A stretch of 55,370 nt of DNA from Parasporobacterium paucivorans DSM 15970 (GTDB taxonomy: Bacteria > Bacillota > Clostridia > Lachnospirales > Lachnospiraceae), in assembly GCF_900141895.1 (NCBI RefSeq), contig NZ_FQYT01000020.1, forward strand, positions 1 to 55,370, in the 5' to 3' direction. Shown piece by piece: positions 8,514 to 18,740 of this stretch (within the stretch, counting starts at the first letter, position 1; every line of letters begins with the position of its first letter). The position numbers and the translations under genes were made by a program. Below the pieces are notes generated by a model. The model was not told the DNA's origin. It saw only the letters and a program-made list of their open reading frames with translations, and searched no databases.

Positions 8514-11156
8514 CTATTTAAAAAGATATCTTTTTATCAGCTTGAGCACCTCTGAAACGATAATCACAGAAAATGCCACACCAACAATTTTCATCCACAT
8601 TATGAATGGCAGCGGTACTGTTCCAAACAATGCGCTGCCAAATTGGGTAATAATGACTTGCAATGCAAACGTGATGCCAAAGACCAAAAGCATCAGCTTG
8701 TTATTCGTGAAATTTGCAAAGACACTATGGTTCGTAAGCTCACGACTGTTGAACGCATTAAATAATTGGAATACAACAAATAGTGTGAACAGAATTGTTG
8801 AAACCTGTTCTGGTGTTCCCCCTAAAAAGTTAAATGCCGTTTGTGACATAAACACGGCGGAAATGAATAATCCATTAAACACTATCCGTCCCAGCATTCC
8901 TTTCGAAACAATGCTGGATCCTCTCGAAACAGGCTGCCTCTTCATTAAATCGCTGCGAATTGGCTCCAGTCCTAAAGTAAGCGCTGGAGGGCCATCCATG
9001 ATGATGTTGATCCATAACAATTCAAGCGCAGAAAATGGCGATTTAAATCCTACCAGAATTGAAAACAGTACAACCACAACGGAGGAAAGGTTCACCGTCA
9101 ACTGGAACTGGATAAATCTCTGGAAATTTTCATATATGCCGCGTCCCCACTGCACTGCCTTTACAATTGTCGAAAAGGAATCATCCAGCAAAACAATATC
9201 ACTGGCCTCCTTGGAGACCTCGGTTCCAGAAATACCCATTGCAATTCCGACATCCGCGTTTTTGATAGCAGGAGCATCGTTGATACCATCCCCCGTTACG
9301 GCAACTACATTGCCGCAGGATTTCAAGGCATTGACCACACGCATTTTTATGATAGGTGTACTTCTTGCAATCACTCGGATCTGCGGCAGGATATCCGCCA
9401 ATTCTTCATCGGAAAGGTGCTCCAATTCTTTTGCTTCTACCGCTCTGTGCTCTTCTCCCAACAAATGCAGCTCATTCGCTATTGCTATTGCCGTAACAAT
9501 ATTATCACCCGTCAGCATTTTCAGATCTATTCCAGCATTGCGGCAGCGTTCCACGGCAATATAAACATCTTCACGCAGCGGATCCGTAATCGCCACAAAG
9601 CCGTCGTAAACCATGTTGCTTTCAATCTCTTTCCTATTCGATGAAAAGTCGGAAATTTGATTGAATTCCTTATGTGCGAAGGCAATTACACGACAGGCTT
9701 TCTCTTGAAACCCTCTTATCTTCTCTTCGATTTCTTTTGCAAGTGAGCCAGAAACCATACATAAATCCAGTATTTTTTCCGGACTCCCTTTGGTGTAGAC
9801 AGCATATCCCTTGTCGGCTTCCACAATCGTTGTCATGTTTTTAGTTTCAGATGTAAACGGAAAAACATGTGCAATCTTTGCATTACTGCGAATATCCTTG
9901 TATTCATTTCCCGCTTCATGGGCTGCAACAAGCAATGCACATTCAGTTGGATTTCCAATGAATTTTGGCTGTGCACCCTCATAATTAACATCCGCAGTGC
10001 TGTTGATACAGAAATTATCCAGCAATAATGCATTGTGCATTTCATTTGGCCTAACCAGCTCTCTATCTGTATACACATCGGTAACTGTCATGCGATTTTC
10101 TGTAAGTGTACCTGTCTTGTCGGAGCAAATCACGTTGATACACCCAATTGTTTCACAGGCAATCATCTTTTTAACCAGGGCATTCTGCTTAGACATTTTG
10201 ATAATATTGACGGCGAGAGATACAGCCACAATGGTTGGCAAGCCTTCTGGCACAGCGGCAACGATCAGTATTATACTGGTGATAAAGGCTTCGGAAATTA
10301 TCTCAATATTCGCCGTCCCATTTGATATAAATATAATTACCTGAATTATAAAAACAATGGCTGCCATTGTCGCACCCAAAATAGTGATTGTCTTGCCCAG
10401 CCTTGCAAGCTGTTCCTGCAGTGGGGTGCTGCCTTTTTCGGTTGAGGAGAGTTCCTTCGCTATCTGCCCAAATTCAGTGTTGTCCCCAACACCGGTCACG
10501 ACCATCTTACCGCTGCCCCCAGTGATAAAACTGCCCGAAAAAAGCATGTTTGTTCTTTCGGCTACTGGTGTTTCCTCATTATCTGGCAGCATATCCGAAT
10601 CCTTGTCCACAGGCAGACTTTCACCCGTCAAAGATGATTCGTCCGCACTCAACGCTATGCCTTCCAGAAGCCTGCCATCAGCAGGCAGCTTGTCACCAGT
10701 TTCCACATAGACAATGTCACCGACAACAATATCTTTTTGTGGAATCAGTTGTATCTCGCCATTACGGATTAATCTGACCTGTGTATCTTCATTGATTTTG
10801 CTGAGAGCCTCAAATGCCTTGGCACTTCTGCCTTCCATCACGACTGTAATAATGACGGAAAGAGAAATTGCAGCAAATATACCTAAGCATTCAATAAAAT
10901 CCGCATTGCCGCTCCGAAAATAACGCGCGATGTTTACACCCAAGGTAATGATAGCGGCAATAATCAGCATGATAATCATTGGTTCGCTTGCAGCTTCCCA
11001 TATCCGTTTAGCCATCGAATCCGGCTTTTTTTTGCTAAAGGAGTTGATGCCGTTTGTCTTTGCACTCTCTGCGGCTTGCGAAGCAGTCAGTCCTATTGTA
11101 CTATCTACATTTAATCTTCTTAATGTTTGTTCTTTTGTTTCCATAAAAGCATTCAT
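8514..11156 (-). CDS. P2-type cation-transporting ATPase (Ca2+/Mn2+ efflux type)
   Basis: An ~880-residue P-type ATPase with all signature motifs: the actuator LTGES, PEGLP in the fourth TM helix (a SERCA/PMCA-type ion-binding glutamate), phosphorylation loop CSDKTGTLTEN, hinge GDGINDAPA, and NIIMDGPPALTLGLEP in a late TM helix with ion-ligating Asn/Asp. This places it in the calcium/manganese P2A/P2B group. The start at 11156 has GGAGGAAAG about 5 bases upstream; the frame extends to 11261 but that part runs through leader hairpins. The leader is a yybP-ykoY Mn2+ riboswitch, so export of excess Mn2+ (perhaps with Ca2+) is the likeliest job, as for YoaB/MgtA-type pumps with the same leader. 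It converges with the response regulator gene. Confidence 0.9.
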   Translation of the reverse strand: MNAFMETKEQTLRRLNVDSTIGLTASQAAESAKTNGINSFSKKKPDSMAKRIWEAASEPMIIMLIIAAIITLGVNIARYFRSGNADFIECLGIFAAISLSVIITVVMEGRSAKAFEALSKINEDTQVRLIRNGEIQLIPQKDIVVGDIVYVETGDKLPADGRLLEGIALSADESSLTGESLPVDKDSDMLPDNEETPVAERTNMLFSGSFITGGSGKMVVTGVGDNTEFGQIAKELSSTEKGSTPLQEQLARLGKTITILGATMAAIVFIIQVIIFISNGTANIEIISEAFITSIILIVAAVPEGLPTIVAVSLAVNIIKMSKQNALVKKMIACETIGCINVICSDKTGTLTENRMTVTDVYTDRELVRPNEMHNALLLDNFCINSTADVNYEGAQPKFIGNPTECALLVAAHEAGNEYKDIRSNAKIAHVFPFTSETKNMTTIVEADKGYAVYTKGSPEKILDLCMVSGSLAKEIEEKIRGFQEKACRVIAFAHKEFNQISDFSSNRKEIESNMVYDGFVAITDPLREDVYIAVERCRNAGIDLKMLTGDNIVTAIAIANELHLLGEEHRAVEAKELEHLSDEELADILPQIRVIARSTPIIKMRVVNALKSCGNVVAVTGDGINDAPAIKNADVGIAMGISGTEVSKEASDIVLLDDSFSTIVKAVQWGRGIYENFQRFIQFQLTVNLSSVVVVLFSILVGFKSPFSALELLWINIIMDGPPALTLGLEPIRSDLMKRQPVSRGSSIVSKGMLGRIVFNGLFISAVFMSQTAFNFLGGTPEQVSTILFTLFVVFQLFNAFNSRELTNHSVFANFTNNKLMLLVFGITFALQVIITQFGSALFGTVPLPFIMWMKIVGVAFSVIIVSEVLKLIKRYLFK

Positions 11157-11184
11157 GAACTTTCCTCCAGTATAATAATAAACA

Positions 11185-11277
11185 GACCCAGGTATAGCCC
11201 TTGCAAGCCGTACCTGAGTCTTTTCGCATTCAATATAAAAAGGCCCACGTATAGCGTTCACAAGCTATACATGAGTC
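11185..11277 (-). terminator. Two tandem terminator-like hairpins after the Mn2+ riboswitch
   Basis: On the minus strand hairpin 1 (11242-11277) pairs GACTCATGTATAGC with GCTATACGTGGGCC and is followed by TTTTT. Hairpin 2 (11185-11220) pairs GACTCAGGTACGGC with GCTATACCTGGGTC and is followed by an interrupted T-rich tail (TGTTTATTATT). The two are sequence relatives, so arms could also pair across hairpins. The first arm of hairpin 1 includes the 3' strand of the aptamer's P1 stem. Confidence 0.75.
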
Positions 11278-11370
11278 TCGTTCTTTAAGGCGAGCCAGGC
11301 CCAGAATCGGCCAGTATGTTGACTTCGCCCACACGTATAAAGGTGTGCAAACTACTCCCTCATGAAGTAA
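11270..11370 (-). ncRNA. yybP-ykoY manganese riboswitch
   Basis: The minus strand contains the family's conserved elements in order: GAGGGAGTAG, a stem loop, GTCAACATACTGGCC, GGGCCTGGC and GAGACTCATG. A P1 stem forms between CATGAG (11359-11364) and CTCATG (11270-11275). The 3' strand of P1 is also part of terminator hairpin 1, so ligand-stabilised P1 should prevent termination and switch the ATPase gene on when Mn2+ is high. The class and its Mn2+ ligand are established knowledge; the match here is by eye. Confidence 0.88.
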
Positions 11371-11483
11371 TCAAAATTTCTTTATTATACTATAGTAATA
11401 AAAACAAAAAGTCAAGAATTTGTTAAACTTTTATGATCCTCGTATTTTTTCTCACCAATCGGTTTTTACAGGCATAAACTATA

Positions 11484-12794
11484 TTATTTCATCGATATTC
11501 GACGTACCCTAGTTATCTCATCCACAGTTTTTACGACAGTATGAGTAATCGGCTTCCATTTAACATCCTTCACTAAGGCTACAACGGAAATAGGTACATA
11601 CGTAAACATAAACAGCGGGAACGTAAACATATAAGCAACTTTTTTCCAGCCTGAACAATGAATTTTTTTCCATTCGGTCAGAGTTGTAATGAACCCAAGC
11701 ATAAATATCATGCAATAGTACCACACTGACGAACCAAGAAGTGCCTTGGTAGTCGTATGTATAATTTCATTTACTGAATACATATCGAAAATACCCGCCA
11801 GACAGACCCCTGCATATGCCATTATACTAATACTTGAAATGAGCATCCCGGGCATTATTGTCATTGTCATATCGAAGCAGGAAAAACCGTTTCGTTTTCC
11901 CTTGAAAATACCCCGGACCAGATCTCTTCCATATTTTGCAAAAACCTGGTAAAAGCCTTTCGCCCAGCGCAGCCTCTGATTCCAGGATTGTGTGAATGTA
12001 ACCGGCTGCTCATCATAAATGATGGCATTTCTGCAATATCCAATCTTTTCACCTTTAATAATCTGGCATGCAGAAAACTCGATATCTTCTGTGAGAAGAT
12101 GATGTACCCATCCGCCGTTGGATCTGATCAACTCGGCATCCAGCAGAAAACCTGTTCCGGATATTGCACAACTTGCATTAATGGTCATTCTTGGAAGATT
12201 AAGATATTCTGCTTCATGAAGGAACCAAAGTGAATACCCTGCTGAAATCCAATTCTGGTCATAGTTTTTAGAATTTCTGTAGCTGGTCAGAATCCTGTAT
12301 CCTCGTCCAAAGCTCTTATTCATCTCCGCAATATAATTCTCATCAAGCAGATTGTCCGCATCAATCACGAAATATCCAGCATACTTTTTATATGAATATT
12401 CTTTTTCTATGATTTTCATCATAAAATCCAGGGCATAACCCTTTCCGACCTGATCTGCATTGAATCGTTCCCTGACAATAGCTCCAGCATTGCTTGAAGC
12501 CGATGCTGTGTTATCTGTACAGTTGTCGGCTACCACAAAAATATCAACTAAATCCTGAGGATACTTTTGGTTTTTTATGCTTTTTATGAGTTCTCCTATA
12601 ACCATGCCCTCATTCCGGGCCGATATAATCACTGCGTATCTGCGAAAAGTAACCTCTTTCTCCTCGCGTTTTTTTTCTCTTTTTGCCTTGAATGCAATGA
12701 AGATATATATCAACTGATAGGAATACATAAGTGTGAAAAACAGAAACATCAAAAAATTAAAATTATTTATAAATCTCGATATAGATAAACCCAA
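11484..12794 (-). CDS. GT2 family membrane glycosyltransferase
   Basis: A processive-type family 2 glycosyltransferase of about 436 residues. It has an N-terminal TM helix, a GT-A domain starting AVIISARNEGMVIGELI, a donor-binding FVVADNCTDNTA, a DxD-type VIDADNLLD near 150, an acceptor-side TGFLLD and LTEDIEF, and the QRLRWAKGFYQ motif (Q/RxxRW) of processive enzymes such as chitin, hyaluronan and poly-GlcNAc synthases, then 3-4 TM helices. I prefer a TTG start at 12794 with GGAGG 7 bases upstream; an ATG at 12821 in frame lacks such a site. It stands alone, directly before the island's left repeat. The product polymer is unknown. Confidence 0.85.
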   Translation of the reverse strand: MGLSISRFINNFNFLMFLFFTLMYSYQLIYIFIAFKAKREKKREEKEVTFRRYAVIISARNEGMVIGELIKSIKNQKYPQDLVDIFVVADNCTDNTASASSNAGAIVRERFNADQVGKGYALDFMMKIIEKEYSYKKYAGYFVIDADNLLDENYIAEMNKSFGRGYRILTSYRNSKNYDQNWISAGYSLWFLHEAEYLNLPRMTINASCAISGTGFLLDAELIRSNGGWVHHLLTEDIEFSACQIIKGEKIGYCRNAIIYDEQPVTFTQSWNQRLRWAKGFYQVFAKYGRDLVRGIFKGKRNGFSCFDMTMTIMPGMLISSISIMAYAGVCLAGIFDMYSVNEIIHTTTKALLGSSVWYYCMIFMLGFITTLTEWKKIHCSGWKKVAYMFTFPLFMFTYVPISVVALVKDVKWKPITHTVVKTVDEITRVRRISMK

Positions 12795-12910
12795 AACATG
12801 ACCTCCAGCGCTTTTTCCCAATTATAATTACCTTAAATGAGATTTCAATGAGAATGGGATGAAAAAACTGTGGGGATTGCGCACGAACTCATGCGAAGGG
12901 GCAAAACAAA

Positions 12911-13000
12911 AAAAGGCCCTGGCACCTTTCTACAAAGTTCCAGAGCCCTTGAATAATGCGGATGACAGGACTTGAACCTGCATGGTCTCCCACCAGATCC
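12911..13000. repeat. Left end (att) repeat of the tRNA-Leu island
   Basis: About 90 bp matching 23018-23107 at a constant offset of 10,107 bp with only a handful of mismatches. It holds a terminator-like hairpin and the 3' 44 nt of a tRNA-Leu gene (12957-13000, minus orientation). Homology stops at 13000, right after GGATCTGG of the anticodon arm. This is the displaced tRNA 3' end left by site-specific integration. Confidence 0.88.
12957..13000 (-). pseudogene. tRNA-Leu 3' fragment
   Basis: It reproduces the variable arm, T arm and acceptor 3' strand of the intact tRNA-Leu at 23064-23143 but has no 5' half, so it cannot be functional. It forms part of the left attachment repeat. The stop codon of the large adhesin gene lies only 13 bp further inside the island. 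Confidence 0.88.
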
Positions 13001-13012
13001 GTTTCTACAACA

Positions 13013-16000
13013 TTAAATTCGGACCCTTCTCTTTCTCAAGACCAGCAAAACCGTCAATGACAGCAGGGCCGTAAACGTGTACCATAGTATTGGTGAATCG
13101 TCATTCGTTGCTGCAGTGACTGAAATTGCCTTATATTGATTTGCAAATCCAATGTCTTCAGCATTAACTGCATAATCTCCAGGGGTTTTCATGATAGTAG
13201 TATCGGCTTTTAAAGTTCCATCTCCATTATCAACAATTTTAACCTCAATGATATATTCAGTATCATCATATTGATATCCTGATTTATTATCATTTATTTC
13301 ATATAACGAATATTTAAAACTTTTACCCATATCTTTTTGTGTATAAGTGATTGGTGCAAATACGATTTTTCCGGTGTCATTATTGGCAACCTCTTCAATC
13401 AACGAGTCCGAACCATTGATGTAGCTATTTCCCACTAATGCAAAGCGGAATTGGCCGCCAGCGAGAGTATGACCTGTTAATGTCTTATTGGCGGTCAGTT
13501 GAATGCTGACGTCACTTGTCCTATAGGTGTTTTCAAATAACATCTCTGTTACCAATTCTTCATCTTTCTGAATCGCTTTAATCACGCTGAGCGTTCCATC
13601 ATTGTTATCTTTTATCTGTATTTTAATTATATAAACAGATTCATCATACGTATAGCCGGCCTTGTTATCATTCACTTCCGAAATCCTGTAGTAATAGACG
13701 TTTCCCATGTCAGCCTGTGTGAATACAAGCTCATCAAAAACAATCATTCCATCCTCGTCATTCCTGACTTCTTGAATTTCATTTACAAAATCTCCTGTTT
13801 CTGTGATTTGATCCAATCTGAACGTGAATTGCTGATTTTCTATTTTACGGCCATTCAATATTTTCTCTGCATGGAGGCTTATGCTGGTGTCAGATGTTAC
13901 ATAAGTATTTGAAAACGTAATATCTGTCTTACCTGCTGGAGCGCTTACCGTCTTCTGTGCAGTCAATGTCCCGTCTCCGTTGTCAGAAACCGAAACATGA
14001 ACTGTATATACGACTGGATCATACGTATATCCGCCAACACCCTCATTCAGTTCTGATATCGTATAGTCATAGCTCTTTCCTGCATCGGCCTCCGTGTATG
14101 TGATTTCAGGGAAAACAATACTGCCATCTTCTGCATTCCTTACCACTGAATTTTCACCGATGGAATTCCCCGTTAATAGGTCAATCTGCTGCATCGCAAA
14201 AGAAAATTGTTCATTGGGCAACTCTTTACCTGTCAAAATTTTAGTAGCTGTGATCTGTGCGCTTCCTGTTGCCTGATATATGTTATCGAAGGTGATCTCT
14301 GTTACTGAATTTGCTTCTTTTGTCATAGTCTGAACTGTGCGCAACGTACCGTCACCATTATCGAGCACTGTAATTTTCACATAATATTCGGAATCATCAT
14401 ATGTATAACCTGCATTTCCTTCATTCACTTCGCTTACCTTATAAAAATAGGATAAGCCAATGTCACTTTGCTTGAAAGTCAGTTTCGGCAAGTCAATATT
14501 ATTACCGATATTTTTAACCGTGCCGATTTCCTTAATAAAAGTCCCATCTTCGTTAACCTGGCTGAGAGTGAAGGAGAACTGCTGATCTTCAAGGGTTCGC
14601 CCTGACAGAGTTTTAGAAGCTGTTAAATTGACATCAATATCGGATGCTGTATAGGTGTTTGTGAATGCGATGCTGCTCTCATTTGTGGCGACAGAACCCA
14701 CTGTTTTTTTAATACTTTCTATATTACTCGAAAGCGTTCCATTGTCGTTGTCCGTGATCTTCACAACTACCGTATAAACAGCACCATCATATGTGTAGCC
14801 TGCAAGTCCTGTATCTTTTTCTTTAATAGTGTATGTTTTGGTTCCAACATCGCTCTGATCATACGGAATCGAGCTGAAATTTATGCCACCACTATATGTT
14901 GCAGCACCAGTCAGGCTTCCCGTTTGATTTTTTACTGTTTCTATAAGTGTGTCACCTTCATATAATTCAAAGCTAAAGTAGTCTGCTGCAAGATTGTGCC
15001 CTATCAGGGTCTTTTCTGCACTAAACTGCATGCTTCCATTTGCCCTATATGCATTCTGAAAAACGGGAATTTTGTCTGATGTAAAGGTGCCGCTGTTATC
15101 AGACAAAATATTGCCTCCTCCATCCTCAACAACAACCTTTAAATTTGCCTGACCCTTGACATTATACACTTTCACGACCAAAGTATGGATTGTGTCATCA
15201 TAAACGTATCCCGCAAGCCCTGATGGGATTTCTTTCATCCTTAAGGTCTTTGTCATCACCAGATATTCCGTTCCTGCCGCATCTGTGTCTGCGAATATAT
15301 GGTCATCTGTAAAATGAAGGACATTTTCTGCATCCAAGCCATCCTTCATCGAAAAGACAACGGAATAGTCGCCGTTTGACAATTTGTTTTGAGTGACACC
15401 CGTCAATACAGAGACAGAGTCTTCCGAAATTTCGAAATTGAACGGATGAACAATGTTTTTGCCATCTAATTTCTTCACTGCCAAAGGCGTCCAGCTTCCT
15501 GTCTTGATAGGCGAATCATAAAAATTAAGCGCTGCCACATTTCCTGTTCCGACAGAAGGTACTGTTATTTGGACAGGATCTGGGGCATCTATCAAATATC
15601 CTTCAGGTGCTGCAACTTCCGTTATCGTGTATATTTCCCCTCTTGTGAGCCCGCGGAATATAACCGAACCGTTTGTTTCAGTTAATGTGCGGACGTATAC
15701 AGGGTCACTGGCATCCCCACCTCTCAGCCAATGAAGTGCAAACATAGCCCCGTTCAAGCTGGTACCATTATCTTTACTCATTTTATTTACGGTGACAGAT
15801 GCCTTTGTCGTTGAACCGCCCCCAGAAGCACTTGCAAGTGTGAAAATACTTGTGGATGTATTTTCCGGTAATGCGGATTCTCCTGCATAATAAGCCGTAT
15901 TGCTGACTTGCTTTCCAAGTAGACTGCTATCGATATCGGTTGCAAATCTAAGAATATATTCCGTGCTGTTATCAGGTAAATCCACCGTGAGTATATACCT

Positions 16001-18712
16001 GCCTTCCATTCCACCTTCAGTTGCCGGAAGATACGTATAAGTGAAAGGAACCAGGGTTCCCTGTGTCTCTATGTTAGTTCCTGTTACAAAATTTTCATCT
16101 GTACCAATGACATTTTTATACAATTTAATAGACGTCGGATCCAAGGTAATCCCTTTGGGAAGGATATCCACTACCTGGCTGTTATTCAAGGCTACCTTGT
16201 GTTGATTCAGGTTGATTGTCCAAAGCACCTGCTGCTCGGCTATCAAATGTACTCCCGATTTTCCAAGTACTTCATTTTTAATTTCGCCCGAGTAGTTCGT
16301 TGGTGCTGAGGAAATAACCCCTGACCTCAGCCCGTCTGCAACAACACTGGCAACATTTCCTCTACAACGAATGGTGCCATTCTCTTTGAAGATGGCGTTT
16401 TGTGACACATCAAGTTCCGCAGTAAATGTAATGATGTATTTGTCATTTACCGGTACATTTTTCCCAAAATTGATATTGATAATATCATTTTCATATGTTG
16501 CCGCAGCGGTAATCGCACTAAGATCAAGACTGTCCCTCGTTCCGGCACTTTTCGTAATATTAAGTGTATTTGCAACATACGTCCATTTAACACCGCTGAT
16601 ATTGCTGAATGTCGATTCCCCGGTTTTTCTGAATTCTGTACTAATCTTGCTTAAATCATCCGTAATATCCGCATTTTGAAGCGCCATCAAATTGCTGTTT
16701 ACCGTAATACTGAAGACCACACGAGGATTTTGACCTGCTTTTGTATTGTTTCCATTGTATGCAGAAGGGGCTTTCGAAATAACATTATTATTCACATTCA
16801 CGCTTTCCGTGTCAGAACTCGCAACAAGGGCTTCTCCCGTAGTGGAAGAAAACAGCGTCGCACTAACCTGATTTGTGAAATTCCGGTTAATGTTCTGCCC
16901 GTAAATCTCCTGTTTTATTTTTGTCTTGACTGTGAAATTCTGTTGTGTCTGCAAGGCTCCGTTGTTTTCATAGGTTATTGTTAGCGTCCTGCCATCAGGG
17001 CTTATTTCAGCCTTCGGATTTGTTGTGGCATCGATTTTCTGACTGCCACAGTAAATTTCACCTGCTACATAATCCTGATCAAGGGGAAGGGTATCTACAA
17101 TCCTTGCTTGCCCGTAGTCCGAGAGGTTACTTGCAGCAGCAATGGTCCAGGTAATTGTTCCATTTCTTTTATCCTCTGCAGTAAGAGTCGAATGCCCTTT
17201 CACAACAGAAACATATGGAACGGCAACGCCTATCTGATCCAGGTTCACGGTTGGCAGCGTACCCTCCCCGCCTCCATCCCCGACGTAATTGCAATCAAGG
17301 CTTGCTGTGTTATTGTATACTGGAGTTTGTGCACCCTTCGTATCTGGAGACACAATGTTCGTCACAAGAGTTACGGTCTGCGTTTCCGTGGCAGCATTTG
17401 CCTTGTCTCTCGGCAGATAAATCTTTAGTTCTGATGTACCATCCGCATTTTCTGTATAGAGTCCATAAATCTCCGTGGCGTTTGCCGGAGAATGTGCGTT
17501 GTCAAATACTTGAATCGTAGTATTTCCAAGTTTTACTGTGCTCTTATCAAGACGAACATCCGCCTGAAAACGGTCCGTTATAACCGCATTATACATCGCC
17601 TGATTTGTTATATTAGCTCTGATTGTCCATAAAATCTTGTTCCCCTGATAAATAGTTCCACTTTTCCCCAGCCAGTTGGGGGTTATCGTTTGGCTTGCTG
17701 TATTGGAGTCAAGATCCACATCGTAATCTCCTCCGGATAATTCAGCCCGGTTGCTGATGGTTGTAGCGGATAAATTTCCGTAAACACTCCTTTTAACGAC
17801 TGTCGTAATCGTAATCTCCTTATAATTAGTACCATCACGACCGTTTGGAATCGTATATGTGATTTTACCCGTTGAACTGTCAAAGACATAATCCACTCCT
17901 TCTACAAGGGTTATGCTTCCATGCTGGATTGATTTCAATTCAAGATGAGCAACATCTATTGTATCCGTAAATATGCAGCCACTGAATACCCCCGTCGTGG
18001 GCAGCATGTTTACTTTCCATACCAGTTCTCTTGTAGCGTTATTATAACTACTAACGGTTTTAGTAAGAGAGACAGGGGTGGTCGCCGGAGGGATGGGCTT
18101 CGTAATACCTAGTTCTATGTTGTTTTCATTATCAATTGGGATATAAACAACAGTACTTGTGCCAGCTGCAACCGAACTTAAATCCAGCGTAAAATCAAAC
18201 TCCATCTCACCATGTATTTCAAATTCATCTGGACTGTCAATATAGTCCGTAAACACGATCCTAATCTGCCAGGAGTTGTCTGCATTCTGCAGGAAAGAAT
18301 AATTGGCAATCGGCTTATTATCATTTCCTAAAATGCTTCCATTCGTAGGATTGCTTATCTGAAGTTCCTTGGGTAAATCGATAAGGTAGTAATCGCCGCT
18401 TTTTACTGTCCTGTTTTCTTCACCCGTTAATTCATCTATATTATCCTTAAGCATAAAAGTGTATTTGGCATGGAATTTCTCAACCTTTGAGCTGTCAGCA
18501 ATTTCATATGGATCTAACAGATCGACAAATTCAGATGCCGCCTTCAGCTTATAGCTTAAAGATACAGTCCTCATAATATCTGTATTCCCGGTCTGATTAC
18601 TCCCGTCTGAGGCATTTGCTTGTTGTACAGGCATAGTAGTGATCATTATTACCAGGAACAGAACAAATGCCTGAATCCTCCGCAATATTTTTTTGTGTCT
18701 CTTCATCCCCAT
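13013..18712 (-). CDS. Giant cell-surface adhesin with isopeptide pilin repeats
   Basis: A secreted 1,899-residue surface protein. Residues 1-35 are a signal peptide (hydrophobic LFLVIMITTM, cleavage after QQANA). Residues ~40-960 hold about five related adhesin domains starting near 209, 350, 499, 646 and 817, each with a W/V-x-I strand and V-x-D-x-LP-like edge. Residues ~970-1065 are a SpaA/Cna-B-type domain. Six pilin isopeptide-linkage modules follow from ~1072, five of them regular at ~125 residues (1224, 1357, 1483, 1607, 1732). Each has a Lys in (E/S/N)KTL, an acidic residue in SEVNE-like turns and an Asn in F(T/S/E)N(T)Y: the internal Lys-Asn bond set. A TM helix and an RKRRVRI tail end it, preceded by TNDDSPI instead of LPxTG. 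GGGAGG precedes the ATG. Expression is controlled by a c-di-GMP-I riboswitch. It is island cargo. Confidence 0.88.
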   Translation of the reverse strand: MGMKRHKKILRRIQAFVLFLVIMITTMPVQQANASDGSNQTGNTDIMRTVSLSYKLKAASEFVDLLDPYEIADSSKVEKFHAKYTFMLKDNIDELTGEENRTVKSGDYYLIDLPKELQISNPTNGSILGNDNKPIANYSFLQNADNSWQIRIVFTDYIDSPDEFEIHGEMEFDFTLDLSSVAAGTSTVVYIPIDNENNIELGITKPIPPATTPVSLTKTVSSYNNATRELVWKVNMLPTTGVFSGCIFTDTIDVAHLELKSIQHGSITLVEGVDYVFDSSTGKITYTIPNGRDGTNYKEITITTVVKRSVYGNLSATTISNRAELSGGDYDVDLDSNTASQTITPNWLGKSGTIYQGNKILWTIRANITNQAMYNAVITDRFQADVRLDKSTVKLGNTTIQVFDNAHSPANATEIYGLYTENADGTSELKIYLPRDKANAATETQTVTLVTNIVSPDTKGAQTPVYNNTASLDCNYVGDGGGEGTLPTVNLDQIGVAVPYVSVVKGHSTLTAEDKRNGTITWTIAAASNLSDYGQARIVDTLPLDQDYVAGEIYCGSQKIDATTNPKAEISPDGRTLTITYENNGALQTQQNFTVKTKIKQEIYGQNINRNFTNQVSATLFSSTTGEALVASSDTESVNVNNNVISKAPSAYNGNNTKAGQNPRVVFSITVNSNLMALQNADITDDLSKISTEFRKTGESTFSNISGVKWTYVANTLNITKSAGTRDSLDLSAITAAATYENDIININFGKNVPVNDKYIITFTAELDVSQNAIFKENGTIRCRGNVASVVADGLRSGVISSAPTNYSGEIKNEVLGKSGVHLIAEQQVLWTINLNQHKVALNNSQVVDILPKGITLDPTSIKLYKNVIGTDENFVTGTNIETQGTLVPFTYTYLPATEGGMEGRYILTVDLPDNSTEYILRFATDIDSSLLGKQVSNTAYYAGESALPENTSTSIFTLASASGGGSTTKASVTVNKMSKDNGTSLNGAMFALHWLRGGDASDPVYVRTLTETNGSVIFRGLTRGEIYTITEVAAPEGYLIDAPDPVQITVPSVGTGNVAALNFYDSPIKTGSWTPLAVKKLDGKNIVHPFNFEISEDSVSVLTGVTQNKLSNGDYSVVFSMKDGLDAENVLHFTDDHIFADTDAAGTEYLVMTKTLRMKEIPSGLAGYVYDDTIHTLVVKVYNVKGQANLKVVVEDGGGNILSDNSGTFTSDKIPVFQNAYRANGSMQFSAEKTLIGHNLAADYFSFELYEGDTLIETVKNQTGSLTGAATYSGGINFSSIPYDQSDVGTKTYTIKEKDTGLAGYTYDGAVYTVVVKITDNDNGTLSSNIESIKKTVGSVATNESSIAFTNTYTASDIDVNLTASKTLSGRTLEDQQFSFTLSQVNEDGTFIKEIGTVKNIGNNIDLPKLTFKQSDIGLSYFYKVSEVNEGNAGYTYDDSEYYVKITVLDNGDGTLRTVQTMTKEANSVTEITFDNIYQATGSAQITATKILTGKELPNEQFSFAMQQIDLLTGNSIGENSVVRNAEDGSIVFPEITYTEADAGKSYDYTISELNEGVGGYTYDPVVYTVHVSVSDNGDGTLTAQKTVSAPAGKTDITFSNTYVTSDTSISLHAEKILNGRKIENQQFTFRLDQITETGDFVNEIQEVRNDEDGMIVFDELVFTQADMGNVYYYRISEVNDNKAGYTYDESVYIIKIQIKDNNDGTLSVIKAIQKDEELVTEMLFENTYRTSDVSIQLTANKTLTGHTLAGGQFRFALVGNSYINGSDSLIEEVANNDTGKIVFAPITYTQKDMGKSFKYSLYEINDNKSGYQYDDTEYIIEVKIVDNGDGTLKADTTIMKTPGDYAVNAEDIGFANQYKAISVTAATNDDSPILWYTFTALLSLTVLLVLRKRRVRI

Positions 18713-18740
18713 GTATCCTCCCCTTAATTACTCTTTTAAT

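Noticed and set aside
8542-9564. Long plus-strand open frame (340 codons)
   Set aside because: Antisense shadow of the P-type ATPase; no ribosome-binding site and no recognisable domain.
12957-13000. tRNA-Leu gene at the left island end
   Set aside because: Only the 3' half is present; kept as a fragment.
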